Assembly (NCBI RefSeq): GCF_000169335.1
Contig: NZ_AAXW01000022.1
Location: 1 to 64,000, forward strand
Source of the DNA: Crocosphaera chwakensis CCY0110
GTDB lineage: Bacteria > Cyanobacteriota > Cyanobacteriia > Cyanobacteriales > Microcystaceae
DNA length: 64,000 nucleotides
Direction: 5' to 3'
Shown: positions 46,014 to 55,127 of the stretch, one piece after another
Layout of the letters: every line of letters starts with the position of its first letter
Position numbering within the stretch: position 1 is the stretch's first letter
The notes under the pieces: model-generated
The model's database searches: none
Seen by the model: the letters and a program-made list of their open reading frames with translations, nothing else
What the model was told of the DNA's origin: nothing
Made by a program: the position numbers and the translations under genes

Positions 46014-47534
46014 ATGACTCTGACTAACCTTTGTAACGAACAACGTCATCAAGAAAAACAAACTCTCAGAAAGCTGATTCTCTATGGACTTGGAGGCTCT
46101 GTTATTTTACACGTCGGTATCATTGTCAGTCTAAGCTTACTGCCAAAACCGGAGACAGTGACAGCAGAACCCATTGAATTGATTTTTGTTGAAGAACCAG
46201 AACCCGAAAAAATTGAACCCGAACCCGAACCAGAAATAGAAACAAAATTAACCCCTGACTCCTTACCAGAACTCGAACAAGCTCAAGAAACGCAACAATC
46301 TGCCCCAAGTTCTCAAGCTTCCTCTAGTGCCTCAAGCCAACCTCAACCTCCTGCACCCATACAGCCAGAAGTGGCTCAGATGACCCCACCACCGCCTTCA
46401 CCGAGTGTCATCCCTCCTGAGCCGGTATCGGAACCAGAACCGAAACCCCAACCAGAACCTACGGTTTCGGAACCCATTGCTAATCTACCTCCAACCCCTG
46501 TCCCTGAACCTCTGCAAGAAGAAACACAGCCCGAACAAGAAACTCCCTCACCCACAGAAACAGTGACAGAACCCAACATCAGCCGTTCTGTCCCTGAGCG
46601 TCCTACAGCTACCTCTAACCCCTTAACCAGTGAAACCACCAGCGACTTGGGAAACCGCATGAGGGGAAACCCATCCTCTACTAATTCGTCGCCCGAAAGT
46701 AGCAACCCACAAGGCAATCCTGGCAACCCTGGCGGTGTTTCTCCCAATCGTTCTAAACCCTCTGGTGGGGGGAGTTCTACCCAAGCTCTCAACTCATCTG
46801 CATCCAGAGGCGTAGGACAACTCAGAGAAGGGTTACAAGGTGGCAGTGGTAATACACCTGGTCAAGGAAGTAGTACAGGCAATAACCCTGGCAACCCTGG
46901 CAGTGGCGCGGTGGCCGCTAATCGAGGAGTTCCCTCGAAACCGGCACAAAGTCTCCCTGGTGAGAGTACCTCCGGAGCCGGTTGTACCCCCCCTGGAGAG
47001 CCTGATTTTCCCTCATCTTTAGCCAACCAAGGCATTGAAGCAAGACCAGTGGTAGAAGTTGTTACCAACAGTAATGGCAGTGTGACAAGTGCCAATATCA
47101 AGTCATCTAGTGGTTATCCGGCTTTGGACAAAATCGCCATTGATACCGCCAGGAATATTCGTTGTCCGTCTGGTAATAGACGACGGTTACAGTTAGCCAT
47201 TACTTTTGCTCAAGAAGGCAGTAGCTTTGAGGAAGAAGCAAGACGCAGACAAGAAGAAATCGAGCGTCAGCGAGCCGAAAGAGAGCGTCAAGCTGAAATG
47301 GAAGCTCAACGGCAACGGGAAGAAGAAGAAGCCAAGCGTCAAGCTGAAATGGAGGCTCAACGGCAACGGGAAGAAGAAGAAGCCAAGCGTCAAGCTGAAA
47401 TGGAGGCTCAACGGCAACGGGAAGCAGAAGAGGCTAAGCGTCAAGCTGAAATGGAGGCTCAACAACAAGAAGCACAAGAAGTTGCACCCGAACCTTCTTT
47501 ACCTCCCTTAGAACCTCTCCCGTCATCAGAATAG
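46014..47534 (+). CDS. tonB: TonB family protein with charged C-terminal repeat extension
   Basis: Couples ExbB-ExbD energy to outer-membrane receptors. 506 residues. Inner-membrane helix (about 21-43, LILYGLGGSVILHVGIIVSL) is followed by a Pro/Glu-rich rod (50-200) and a Gly/Ser/Asn-rich region (210-310). The TonB C-terminal domain (about 318-402: EARPVVEVVTNSNGSVTSA, SSGYPALDKIAIDTARNIRC) comes next. Unusually the protein goes on for about 100 residues of charged helix, including three 17-residue repeats QAEMEAQRQREEEEAKR, and ends in a Pro-rich tail. Most TonB proteins end with the C-terminal domain, so the extension must reach further into the periplasm. A transcript with the downstream MORN and fec genes is likely. 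Confidence 0.9.
   Translation: MTLTNLCNEQRHQEKQTLRKLILYGLGGSVILHVGIIVSLSLLPKPETVTAEPIELIFVEEPEPEKIEPEPEPEIETKLTPDSLPELEQAQETQQSAPSSQASSSASSQPQPPAPIQPEVAQMTPPPPSPSVIPPEPVSEPEPKPQPEPTVSEPIANLPPTPVPEPLQEETQPEQETPSPTETVTEPNISRSVPERPTATSNPLTSETTSDLGNRMRGNPSSTNSSPESSNPQGNPGNPGGVSPNRSKPSGGGSSTQALNSSASRGVGQLREGLQGGSGNTPGQGSSTGNNPGNPGSGAVAANRGVPSKPAQSLPGESTSGAGCTPPGEPDFPSSLANQGIEARPVVEVVTNSNGSVTSANIKSSSGYPALDKIAIDTARNIRCPSGNRRRLQLAITFAQEGSSFEEEARRRQEEIERQRAERERQAEMEAQRQREEEEAKRQAEMEAQRQREEEEAKRQAEMEAQRQREAEEAKRQAEMEAQQQEAQEVAPEPSLPPLEPLPSSE
47289..47462 (+). repeat. 51-base in-frame tandem repeats in tonB
   Basis: Units start at 47289, 47340 and 47391, and a partial unit at 47442, each beginning CAAGCTGAAATGGA. 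They are nearly identical and each encodes 17 residues. Such tracts change copy number by slippage, so length may differ between strains. Confidence 0.9.
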
Positions 47535-47589
47535 CTATTGTTTTCCTGTTTCCTATTCTCTCTAAAAACATTAATTCGGAGCTTTCATC

Positions 47590-48651
47590 ATGAATAAAAT
47601 TACATTTAAACAAGTTACTTTCGCTGTTTTAATGGCTGCTATTTTTGAAATAACAGGTTATATTAATCCTTCATTAATGGCTCAAGCTGCAATGATAACT
47701 TTACCCGATGGAGGGAAGTGCGAAGGCACCATGACGGACGGAAAACTGAATGGTGAAGTGGTTTGTGATTATGCCAACGGAGATAAGTATGAAGGCAATT
47801 TTACCGATGGCAAAAAAGACGGTCAAGGAAAATATACTTTTGCTGATGGGGGAAGTTATGAAGGAGAATTTAAAGACGGCAATATTAGCGGAGAAGGGGT
47901 AAGAATTTTTGCAAATGGGGATAAATACGAAGGAGAATTTGAGCAAGGAAAACCCAATGGTCAAGGGGTTTATATTATTAGTGATGGTGGACAATATGAA
48001 GGAGAATTTGTTGATGGGAATCCCAGTGGAGAAGGAACTTTTGTTTTTGCTAATGGTAACGAATGTTCTGGAGAAGTTAGTAACGGAACTATTAATGGTC
48101 AAGGAACCTGTGAATATGAAAATGGGAACCGTTATGAAGGACAATTAAAAGAAGCTCAACCTCACGGAGAAGGTAAATATATTTTTGCTGATAGCGGTAA
48201 CTATGAAGGGGAATTTCAGAATGGTCAATTTCATGGTCAAGGGGTAAGAACTTATGACAATGGTAATGTTTATAAAGGTGAATTTGTTCAGGGGAAACCT
48301 GAAGGAGAAGGAACTTATACGTTTGCTAATGGTAATACTTATGAAGGTCAATTACAAGACGGTCAATTTGATGGTCAAGGAACTTATTCTTTTGCCAATG
48401 GCAATACTTATAAAGGGGAGTTTAAACAAGGAAAGTTTAACGGCGAAGGCGTTTATTCCTTTACTAATGGCGATCGCTGTGAAGGAGAATTTCAAGCAGG
48501 TGAATTAAATGGGCAAGGAATGTGTGACTATGCCGATGGCGATAAATATAAAGGTCAATTTAAAAATGGTGAACAACATGGATCAGGGGTTTATATCTTC
48601 TCTGATGGTACACAAGTGGAAGGAAATTGGGAAAATGGACAAATGAAATAA
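47590..48651 (+). CDS. Secreted MORN-repeat protein
   Basis: 353 residues. A signal peptide (about 1-33, FAVLMAAIFEITGYINPSLMAQA) is followed by 14 MORN-type repeats of about 23 residues (pattern YEGEF-DG-GQG-Y-FANG). Several units carry a Cys in place of the first Tyr (CEGTM, CSGEV, CEGEF), paired with Cys in the following strand. MORN repeats form extended beta sheets that bind lipids or proteins. It lies 55 bases after tonB and 24 before fecC, on the same strand, so it is probably co-expressed with iron uptake. Its role there is unknown. Confidence 0.88.
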   Translation: MNKITFKQVTFAVLMAAIFEITGYINPSLMAQAAMITLPDGGKCEGTMTDGKLNGEVVCDYANGDKYEGNFTDGKKDGQGKYTFADGGSYEGEFKDGNISGEGVRIFANGDKYEGEFEQGKPNGQGVYIISDGGQYEGEFVDGNPSGEGTFVFANGNECSGEVSNGTINGQGTCEYENGNRYEGQLKEAQPHGEGKYIFADSGNYEGEFQNGQFHGQGVRTYDNGNVYKGEFVQGKPEGEGTYTFANGNTYEGQLQDGQFDGQGTYSFANGNTYKGEFKQGKFNGEGVYSFTNGDRCEGEFQAGELNGQGMCDYADGDKYKGQFKNGEQHGSGVYIFSDGTQVEGNWENGQMK

Positions 48652-48675
48652 ATTATTTTTTGAGGTTATTTAATC

Positions 48676-49686
48676 ATGAAAACCTTACAGCGATCACCTT
48701 CATTTTTATTCCCAGGTTTAATGATAGCTCTGGGGTTATTAATAATATGTTTTTTTATTAATATTGCCTTGGGAGTAGCTGATATTTCTTTGCCTCAAAT
48801 TTATCAAGCAGTTTTTTCTTTTAATGGTTCAACGGAACATTTAATTATTAGAACCGTAAGAATTCCGCGATCGCTTGTTGCATTATCAGTTGGGGCTGCT
48901 TTAGCAATTTCGGGAACATTAATGCAGGGAATCACTCAAAATCCGTTAGCGTCTCCTAGTATTTTAGGGATTAATGCAGGGGCTTCTTTTTTGGTGGTTT
49001 TAGCCACATCAATAATCGGTAATAATTCGTTAAATGTCTATGCTATTTTTGCTTTTTTAGGTGCAGGAATAACTGCGACAATTGTTTATGGCATTGCTGC
49101 ATTAGGAAAAGGAGGTATTACTCCCTTAAATTTAACTTTAGCAGGGGCTGCTTTAACCGCTTTTATGGGTTCTTTAACCAGTGGAATTTTAATTATTAAT
49201 CAAAGTGCTTTAAGTGAAATTCGTTTTTGGTTAGCTGGTTCTGTAGGAGGGAAAAATATAGAATTATTGTCACAAATTTTTCCTTATTTGCTAATAGGAT
49301 TATTACTGGCTTTTGCTTTAGGAAAACATATTACTATCCTCAGTTTCGGGGACGATATGGCTTTAGGGTTAGGTCAAGAAACAGCTTGGATAAAAGTGAT
49401 GGCTGCTATCAGTATTATCTTATTAGCAGGGGGAAGTGTCGCCCTTGCTGGTCCCATTGGATTTATTGGTTTAATTATTCCTCATATTGTCCGTTTTTTG
49501 GTGGGAATTGATTACCGTTGGATACTGCCTTATAGTGCTATTTTAGGAGCTATTTTATTGTTAATTACTGATACAATTGCTCGTCTTATTTTACAACCTC
49601 AAGAAATTCCTGTTGGTTTAATTATGCCTTTGATCGGTAGTCCCTTTTTAATTTATTTAATTCGTAAAAAAGTCAAATCAGTTTAA
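48676..49686 (+). CDS. fecC: FecCD family siderophore ABC permease (1)
   Basis: Inner-membrane permease for ferric siderophores. 336 residues, about nine to ten membrane helices. Family blocks are RTVRIPRSLVALSVGAALAI, GTLMQGITQNPLASPSILGI, LGLGQETAW and the ATPase-contact region FIGLIIPHIVRFLVG. It forms a heterodimer with the next gene, which starts 7 bases after its stop. The symbol is given by family; the substrate is unknown. Confidence 0.93.
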   Translation: MKTLQRSPSFLFPGLMIALGLLIICFFINIALGVADISLPQIYQAVFSFNGSTEHLIIRTVRIPRSLVALSVGAALAISGTLMQGITQNPLASPSILGINAGASFLVVLATSIIGNNSLNVYAIFAFLGAGITATIVYGIAALGKGGITPLNLTLAGAALTAFMGSLTSGILIINQSALSEIRFWLAGSVGGKNIELLSQIFPYLLIGLLLAFALGKHITILSFGDDMALGLGQETAWIKVMAAISIILLAGGSVALAGPIGFIGLIIPHIVRFLVGIDYRWILPYSAILGAILLLITDTIARLILQPQEIPVGLIMPLIGSPFLIYLIRKKVKSV

Positions 49687-49693
49687 TCAAAAA

Positions 49694-50731
49694 ATGAACA
49701 CTTGGTTAACCTTTCGTTCTTCAAAAATACCTTTATCATTTCGTTTAGATAAACGAGTTCCTATTGTTTTGGGTAGTTTATTAATTATTACCTTATTTGT
49801 AATTATTATTAGTCTCTCTCAAGGTGAAACGTTCATCCATCCCATAGAAGTTAGCAAAATTATTTTAGGAATTAAAAATAATAATGTAGAAGATACTTTT
49901 ATAATTAAAACATTGCGATTACCAAGAATATTAGTTGCTTGGTTGGTAGGAGTAGGTTTAGCGATCGCAGGAACAATTACCCAAGGAATTACTCGTAATC
50001 CTTTAGCTGCTCCTAGTATTATAGGAGTTAATGCAGGAGCGGTTTTTGCTGCAGTAACATTATTAATTTTTGTCCCTTCTTTTGCTATGGAAATATTACC
50101 CATTGCTGCTTTTTTGGGGGGATTAATTGTTTCCGTTCTCATCTATTTTGTTGCTTGGCAAAATGGTAGTTCTCCTGTGAGATTAATTTTAGTAGGAATT
50201 AGCTTCAATTTAATTATTACTGCTTTGATTAATCTGATGATTACCTTTGGAGAAATCAATAGTGTTTCTCAAGCCTTATTATGGTTAATAGGTAGTGTTT
50301 ATGGGCGGACTTGGGAACATTTTATGATCCTATTTCCTTGGATTATTTTTAGTAGTGTATTAGCTTTTTTAATGGCTTCTGACTTAAATACTTTACAGTT
50401 AGGAGATGATGTCGCTAAAGGATTAGGAAGCACCATAGAATGGCAGCGAGGCACATTATTATTGATTTGTGTTGCTTTAGCTGGTGCTTCTGTGGCAACT
50501 GCCGGAGCAGTTGGTTTCGTAGGTTTTATGACACCCCATCTATCTCGTCGTTTAGTAGGAGTGTCTCATCAAGGGTTATTACCAACCGCAGCATTAATGG
50601 GAGGATTAATGGTAATGTTAGCAGATTTATTAGGTCGATTATTATTTGCACCCATTGAAATTCCATGTGGTGTTATTACCGCTATTATCGGCGCACCTTA
50701 CTTTATTTTTTTACTCATTAGTCAGCGATAG
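49694..50731 (+). CDS. fecD: FecCD family siderophore ABC permease (2)
   Basis: 345 residues, same fold as its neighbour: LRLPRILVAWLVGVGLAIAG, GITRNPLAAPSIIGVNAGA, LGDDVAKGLGS and VGFMTPHLSRRLVG. Second half of the FecC-FecD heterodimer. Follows the first permease by seven bases and precedes the ATPase by 25. Confidence 0.93.
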   Translation: MNTWLTFRSSKIPLSFRLDKRVPIVLGSLLIITLFVIIISLSQGETFIHPIEVSKIILGIKNNNVEDTFIIKTLRLPRILVAWLVGVGLAIAGTITQGITRNPLAAPSIIGVNAGAVFAAVTLLIFVPSFAMEILPIAAFLGGLIVSVLIYFVAWQNGSSPVRLILVGISFNLIITALINLMITFGEINSVSQALLWLIGSVYGRTWEHFMILFPWIIFSSVLAFLMASDLNTLQLGDDVAKGLGSTIEWQRGTLLLICVALAGASVATAGAVGFVGFMTPHLSRRLVGVSHQGLLPTAALMGGLMVMLADLLGRLLFAPIEIPCGVITAIIGAPYFIFLLISQR

Positions 50732-50756
50732 AACTATATTTTAAAATCATTAAATT

Positions 50757-51563
50757 ATGGATTACCCGAACTTAAATAATACCCGATTAGAAGCTCATAA
50801 AATAACGTTAGCTTATGATAATAAAAAAATCATCACTGATCTTAGTTTAGCTATTCCTTCAGAAAAAATAACTATTTTAATTGGAGCCAATGGTTGTGGA
50901 AAATCCACTCTATTGAAAGGCTTATCCAGAATACTTAAACCCGAACATGGCACTGTTTACTTAGACGGTAAAGCTATCTCTAAACTATCTAGTAAAAAAA
51001 TAGCGCAAACATTAGGAATATTGCCCCAAAATCCTACCTCTCCTGAAGGCTTAACTGTTAAAGAATTAGTCGCCCAAGGACGCTATCCTTATCAAAACTG
51101 GTGGCAACAATGGTCAAAAGAAGATGAAATCTTAGTTAACCAAGCATTAATGAGTACCGATTTAATTTCATTCGCTGATCGTCCTTTAGATACCTTATCA
51201 GGGGGACAAAGGCAACGAGCTTGGATTGCCATGAGTTTAGCTCAAAATACAGATATTTTACTATTAGATGAACCGACAACTTTTTTAGATTTAGCCCATC
51301 AAATCGAAATTTTAGATTTGCTTCGCCAACTCAATAAAACTCGTCATAAAACCTTAGTTATTGTTTTACACGATCTTAATTTAGCGAGTCGTTATGCCGA
51401 TTATTTAGTAGCCGTAAAACAAGGCAAAATTTATGCACAAGGAACCCCAGAAATAGTAATGAGTGAAGAAGTAATCAAAGCTGTCTTTAACTTAGAAAGT
51501 CATATTTTACCCGATCCAGTTACTCAAAAACCCATGTGTATTCCTATTAAGAAGTTAACCTAG
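50757..51563 (+). CDS. fecE: Siderophore ABC transporter ATPase (FecE/FepC-like)
   Basis: 268 residues. Walker A GANGCGKSTLLKGL, Q-loop LPQNPTSPEGLTV, signature LSGGQRQRAWIAMSLA, Walker B ILLLDEPTTFLD, switch His in VLHDLN. Powers the FecCD pair encoded just upstream and completes the uptake route from the receptor inwards. Confidence 0.94.
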   Translation: MDYPNLNNTRLEAHKITLAYDNKKIITDLSLAIPSEKITILIGANGCGKSTLLKGLSRILKPEHGTVYLDGKAISKLSSKKIAQTLGILPQNPTSPEGLTVKELVAQGRYPYQNWWQQWSKEDEILVNQALMSTDLISFADRPLDTLSGGQRQRAWIAMSLAQNTDILLLDEPTTFLDLAHQIEILDLLRQLNKTRHKTLVIVLHDLNLASRYADYLVAVKQGKIYAQGTPEIVMSEEVIKAVFNLESHILPDPVTQKPMCIPIKKLT

Positions 51564-51565
51564 TT

Positions 51566-51760
51566 AATAATACTTTCTATATTCAATTTACTAAACGAAA
51601 AAATTATGTATTTGAGGTTTTAAATCAAGCTTCTATTATTGAAAACAAATCAAGGGAATTCGTGAAAAACGGAATTAAACCGATGGATGCTTTACATTTA
51701 GCATCAGCAATTATCGCAGAAGCTGATTATTTTTGTACTGTAGAAAATAATATATCATAA
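51566..51760 (+). pseudogene. C-terminal fragment of a PIN-domain toxin
   Basis: A frame without a start codon reads KNYVFEVLNQASIIENKSRE, then GIKPMDALHLASAIIAEADY and FCTVENNIS, then stops. GIKPMDALHLASAI is the typical second half of PIN proteins with two of the acidic residues. The N-terminal half and any antitoxin are missing. It starts at the end of fecE, so a toxin gene was probably deleted here. Confidence 0.65.
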
Positions 51761-51817
51761 TCCTTTTAATTGATTTATTTTACTAATTTACCGATCTTAC
51801 AAACTATATTTATTCTG

Positions 51818-53005
51818 TTAAGTAGTTACTTTAACAGATTGTTGAAAACAATCTTCTTGAGATAAACTTCTACATAATTCATCGGCTATTATTTTCACTT
51901 CTTTTTTAAAGTTCTCACCGTGAATCCATCCTACATATCCAGAATATATCGTCTGATGATTATTATTAAATATATAAATATGATCAACTCCAAATAAATC
52001 GGAAACAAGAGATATTTTTCCACTGAAGTCTTTAAATTCTGCTGATAATGAAATTTTGCATCCCATTGGTTTATCCAAATTATTATCATCTGTCATTCCT
52101 GGAATATCTTGTAACCGATTGATAGCTTCTTGAGTTAAAGTTTTCGGTTTATTTTTAGTGACACTATCAACAATGATTTTAGCAACTTCATTAGATTCAA
52201 GATAATAACTATGAGCCTTAACTGAATTGAGGACAACAGATGCTAATTCTACCGAAGCTAAAATATCATTATTCATTTTAATATAATGATCGTTAACAGT
52301 AATTTTTGAAGAATTACCTAATTTTTTAAACAAGGAACCAATAGGATAGGCAATAATGTCGTAAGAATTAATAATGTTATTCCAAGTAAAAGCTCTATCT
52401 TGATACTCTTCTAAAAAGTCTTGTATTTGTTTTTCGTCTACATCCAAAGTCAAATTAAGAAATGGAATAGGAGATCCCATTGTCGTTACTCCAGAAAGAG
52501 AGATTTTCCCATATTTTTTCCCAATTAAAGAACGAATTGTATGTACAGGATCAGAGGGAGGAAAGCGATCACAAAATAAAATATCCCAAAGAATTACTGA
52601 TCCCAATGAATGAGCAACAATATGTAATTCTTTTTCTTCGGGATGATGGTTAACAAAATCTCTTAATTGATTAGCAATAATTTTACGAATTTTTATTCCC
52701 GTATCAAAACTCAAATAACTAAAAGTATCTCCAATAAAATAGGAAAAATATTCTTTTCTAAAATTCTGATAACGAAAAGCTTGTTCAGGATTAAACTGAC
52801 TATCTTGCTGTTTTTGATTGTCTAATTCTTGATCGATATCTCGCCATAATTTATCAGTTCCTTTGAGAACATTACCCCAAAAACCTGCATAACAATGAGG
52901 GGGTTCCTGAGTTTGATATTTACATTTTTCGTTGATAAGTTTAATTAAGTTTTTAGCATAATCCGCGTCTTTTGTAGCTACCCCATGAATAAAGTAAATG
53001 AGCAT
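51818..53005 (-). CDS. Alpha/beta hydrolase (lipase-like) of unknown role
   Basis: 395 residues. The start MLIYFIHGVATKDADYAKNL carries the oxyanion motif of PGAP1/lipase-type hydrolases, and the nucleophile elbow is LHIVAHSLGSVILWD near residue 135. The Asp/His triad partners are probably in NSYDIIAYPIGS and VKAHSYYLES. Residues 290-395 form a second region not recognised (GMTDDNNLDKPMGCKISL, WIHGENFKKEVKII). No signal peptide. It stands alone between the PIN fragment and the TldD gene. Confidence 0.7.
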   Translation of the reverse strand: MLIYFIHGVATKDADYAKNLIKLINEKCKYQTQEPPHCYAGFWGNVLKGTDKLWRDIDQELDNQKQQDSQFNPEQAFRYQNFRKEYFSYFIGDTFSYLSFDTGIKIRKIIANQLRDFVNHHPEEKELHIVAHSLGSVILWDILFCDRFPPSDPVHTIRSLIGKKYGKISLSGVTTMGSPIPFLNLTLDVDEKQIQDFLEEYQDRAFTWNNIINSYDIIAYPIGSLFKKLGNSSKITVNDHYIKMNNDILASVELASVVLNSVKAHSYYLESNEVAKIIVDSVTKNKPKTLTQEAINRLQDIPGMTDDNNLDKPMGCKISLSAEFKDFSGKISLVSDLFGVDHIYIFNNNHQTIYSGYVGWIHGENFKKEVKIIADELCRSLSQEDCFQQSVKVTT

Positions 53006-53097
53006 GAGCAGAAAACCAATATAGAATATATTAATAATATGCCCAAAACTATTCGAGAATTTAACACATTAATTAAACTTCTGACGTCTGACTTCAT

Positions 53098-54489
53098 TCA
53101 AGCTTCTCCCCCAATAACGACATCTTTAATTCTTAAACTCGGTCCCCCACAACCTACTGCTAAACCACTTTGCCCACCTTTACCACAACCCCCAGATTCA
53201 TCCCAATAAAAATCATCTCCTATTCCTTCAATATTTGCTAAAGTTTTAAACACATTCCCCGACAAAGTAACATCTCGAACCGGTTCGCAAATCTCACCAT
53301 TTCTTATCATCCATGCTTCGCCGGCACTAAAGGTAAACATCTCTCCATTGGTCATTCCCCCTAACCAATTCTTAGCATAAACCCCTTCTTTTATCCCTGA
53401 AAATAACTCTTTGACTGCTGTATTTCCCCGTTCAATCCAAGTATTTGTCATGCGAACCAAAGGAGGAAAATGGTAATTTAAACAACGGGCATTTCCTGTG
53501 GGTTTTTCCTCTAATTTTCCAGCCGTTTCACGGGAATGCAAACGCCCCACCATGACACCATCTTTGATTAATTGGGTGGTAGTTGCTGGTACACCTTCAT
53601 CATCATAATAATAACTGCCTCGATGACCTTCTGGGGCTGCCCCGTCAAAAATTTGTAGGGTGTCTGGGCCAAATTTTCGCCCGAAACTCATTACCTCCAA
53701 CAGATCAGGATTTTCATATAACATATCGGCTTCTGAAAGGTGGCCAAACGCCTCATGAACAAACAAACCCGTTAATATGGGGTCGATCACTACGGTATAG
53801 CGATCGCCCTTTACAGGAGGCAAAATCAGGGCATTGACGGCACGTTTGGCTGCCCCTTCTACCTGTTCCTCCAATCCCAACAAATCATCATAACCGCGCC
53901 GTGATCCAGTGGTTTCTCGTCCCGTTTGTACCATGTCTCCATTTCTGGCAGTAGCGGAAAAACGCATTTCAATATCTGCCCAAGATTGTTCGATTAATGT
54001 GCCTTCTGAGGTGGCTAAAATGATACTTTGATTGCTGTCTCCGTAGCGGACTACGGTGGTGGTAATTTGCTTGTTTAAATCCCGTAGAATGTCGTTATAG
54101 TGGTCACACAAGCCCTTTTTTTCCGCAAGAGGGACTTGTCTGGGATCACGACTGGTTAAGGGTAAATGACAACTGGTTTGGATAGGTGCAATGTCGGCTA
54201 ATATAGTTTCATCATCCCCCACCAGTTTAGCTGAGGCGATCGCCTCTTCAATGCGTTGAGGTAAGGTGGATAACTGGTTAAATGTGGCAAACCCCCATCC
54301 TCCTTTGTAACACGCTCTCACTTGTCCACCAGTTGATATACCTTCGCTGAGGGTGTCCACTTTATCTCCTCGTAGCATGATACTGGTTCCTTGGGAGGTT
54401 TCGAGACGAATGGCTAAATAGTCCACGCGATCACGGTTTTTTGCGATTAAATCAGTCAAAATGTTTTTATACTCAGCAAGATTAGTCAT
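53098..54489 (-). CDS. tldD: TldD/PmbA family metalloprotease, TldD type
   Basis: Subunit of the TldD/TldE protease that processes peptides. 463 residues. The metal site HEAFGHLSEADML (HExxxH) is complete, which marks it as the catalytic TldD-like partner. C-terminal blocks are MTNGEMFTFSAGEAWMIRNG and GQSGLAVGCGGPSLRIKDVV. The TldE/PmbA partner is not in the window. Divergent from hicA across 49 bases. Confidence 0.92.
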   Translation of the reverse strand: MTNLAEYKNILTDLIAKNRDRVDYLAIRLETSQGTSIMLRGDKVDTLSEGISTGGQVRACYKGGWGFATFNQLSTLPQRIEEAIASAKLVGDDETILADIAPIQTSCHLPLTSRDPRQVPLAEKKGLCDHYNDILRDLNKQITTTVVRYGDSNQSIILATSEGTLIEQSWADIEMRFSATARNGDMVQTGRETTGSRRGYDDLLGLEEQVEGAAKRAVNALILPPVKGDRYTVVIDPILTGLFVHEAFGHLSEADMLYENPDLLEVMSFGRKFGPDTLQIFDGAAPEGHRGSYYYDDEGVPATTTQLIKDGVMVGRLHSRETAGKLEEKPTGNARCLNYHFPPLVRMTNTWIERGNTAVKELFSGIKEGVYAKNWLGGMTNGEMFTFSAGEAWMIRNGEICEPVRDVTLSGNVFKTLANIEGIGDDFYWDESGGCGKGGQSGLAVGCGGPSLRIKDVVIGGEA

Positions 54490-54538
54490 GGTTTGGGGTT
54501 AAAATTTACTTGTGGGATGATTAAAATATTAATTAATA

Positions 54539-54793
54539 ATGACTCGAAAAGAAAAACTTATCAAACGCCTTTGGACTCGGCCAAAAGATTTTACTTGGGA
54601 AGAGATGAGGAAGTTATTAGCTGCATTAGGTTTTGAAGAAGTCAAAACTGGGAAAACAAGTGGCTCAAGACGGCGTTTTGTTAATTCATCAGGGGTCATT
54701 ATTAGCCTTCATAAACCTCATCCTCAGAATATTTTAAAGATGTATCAAATTGAGCAGTTAATTAATATTTTAAATCAGGAGGGACTGTTATGA
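54539..54793 (+). CDS. hicA: HicA-type mRNA interferase toxin
   Basis: 84 residues, double-stranded RNA-binding-like fold. KDFTWEEMRKLLAALGFEEV is followed by GSRRRFVNSSGVIISLHKPH, where the catalytic His lies in SLHKPHP. Its stop overlaps the hicB start by four bases (ATGA). Toxin first is the usual hic order. Confidence 0.88.
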   Translation: MTRKEKLIKRLWTRPKDFTWEEMRKLLAALGFEEVKTGKTSGSRRRFVNSSGVIISLHKPHPQNILKMYQIEQLINILNQEGLL

Positions 54794-55125
54794 AAAACAT
54801 GATGGAATATCAAGGATATTTCGGGTCAGTTAATTATGATGATCAAGAACAAATTTTTTATGGCAAAGTAGAGTATATTCGTAGTCTCATTAGTTATGAA
54901 GGGTATGATGTAAAGTCTCTCAGAACAAGTTTTATTGAAGCAGTGGATGATTATCTTGAAATCTGTGAAAATAAAGGGATAGAACCGGAACAATCCTTTG
55001 CTGGAAACTTAACAATAAAACCGGGTTCAGAATTACATAAACGTGCTGCTATTGTTGCACAACAGCGAGGCATTGCTCTTGATAAGTTAATTCAAGAAGC
55101 ACTTGAGCAATACTTAAAATCTTAG
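54790..55125 (+). CDS. hicB: HicB-family antitoxin
   Basis: 111 residues. N-terminal partial RNase-H-like HicB domain (YQGYFGSVNYDDQEQIFYGK, SYEGYDVKSLRTSFIEAVDD) and a C-terminal RHH-like DNA-binding segment (GSELHKRAAIVAQQRGIALD). It should neutralise HicA and repress the operon. Translationally coupled to hicA. Confidence 0.88.
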   Translation: MKNMMEYQGYFGSVNYDDQEQIFYGKVEYIRSLISYEGYDVKSLRTSFIEAVDDYLEICENKGIEPEQSFAGNLTIKPGSELHKRAAIVAQQRGIALDKLIQEALEQYLKS

Positions 55126-55127
55126 CA

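Noticed and set aside
47289..47462. Possible CRISPR-like array
   Set aside because: Units are directly adjacent with no spacers and keep the tonB reading frame.
47193..47511. Open frames on both strands across the tonB repeat region
   Set aside because: They mirror the 51-base repeats in other frames (low-complexity Leu/Phe/Ser or Lys-rich); the tonB frame explains the DNA.
52985..53209. 74-codon plus-strand frame between the lipase-like gene and tldD
   Set aside because: It overlaps the 5' end of one gene and the 3' end of the other and has low-complexity Pro-rich composition.
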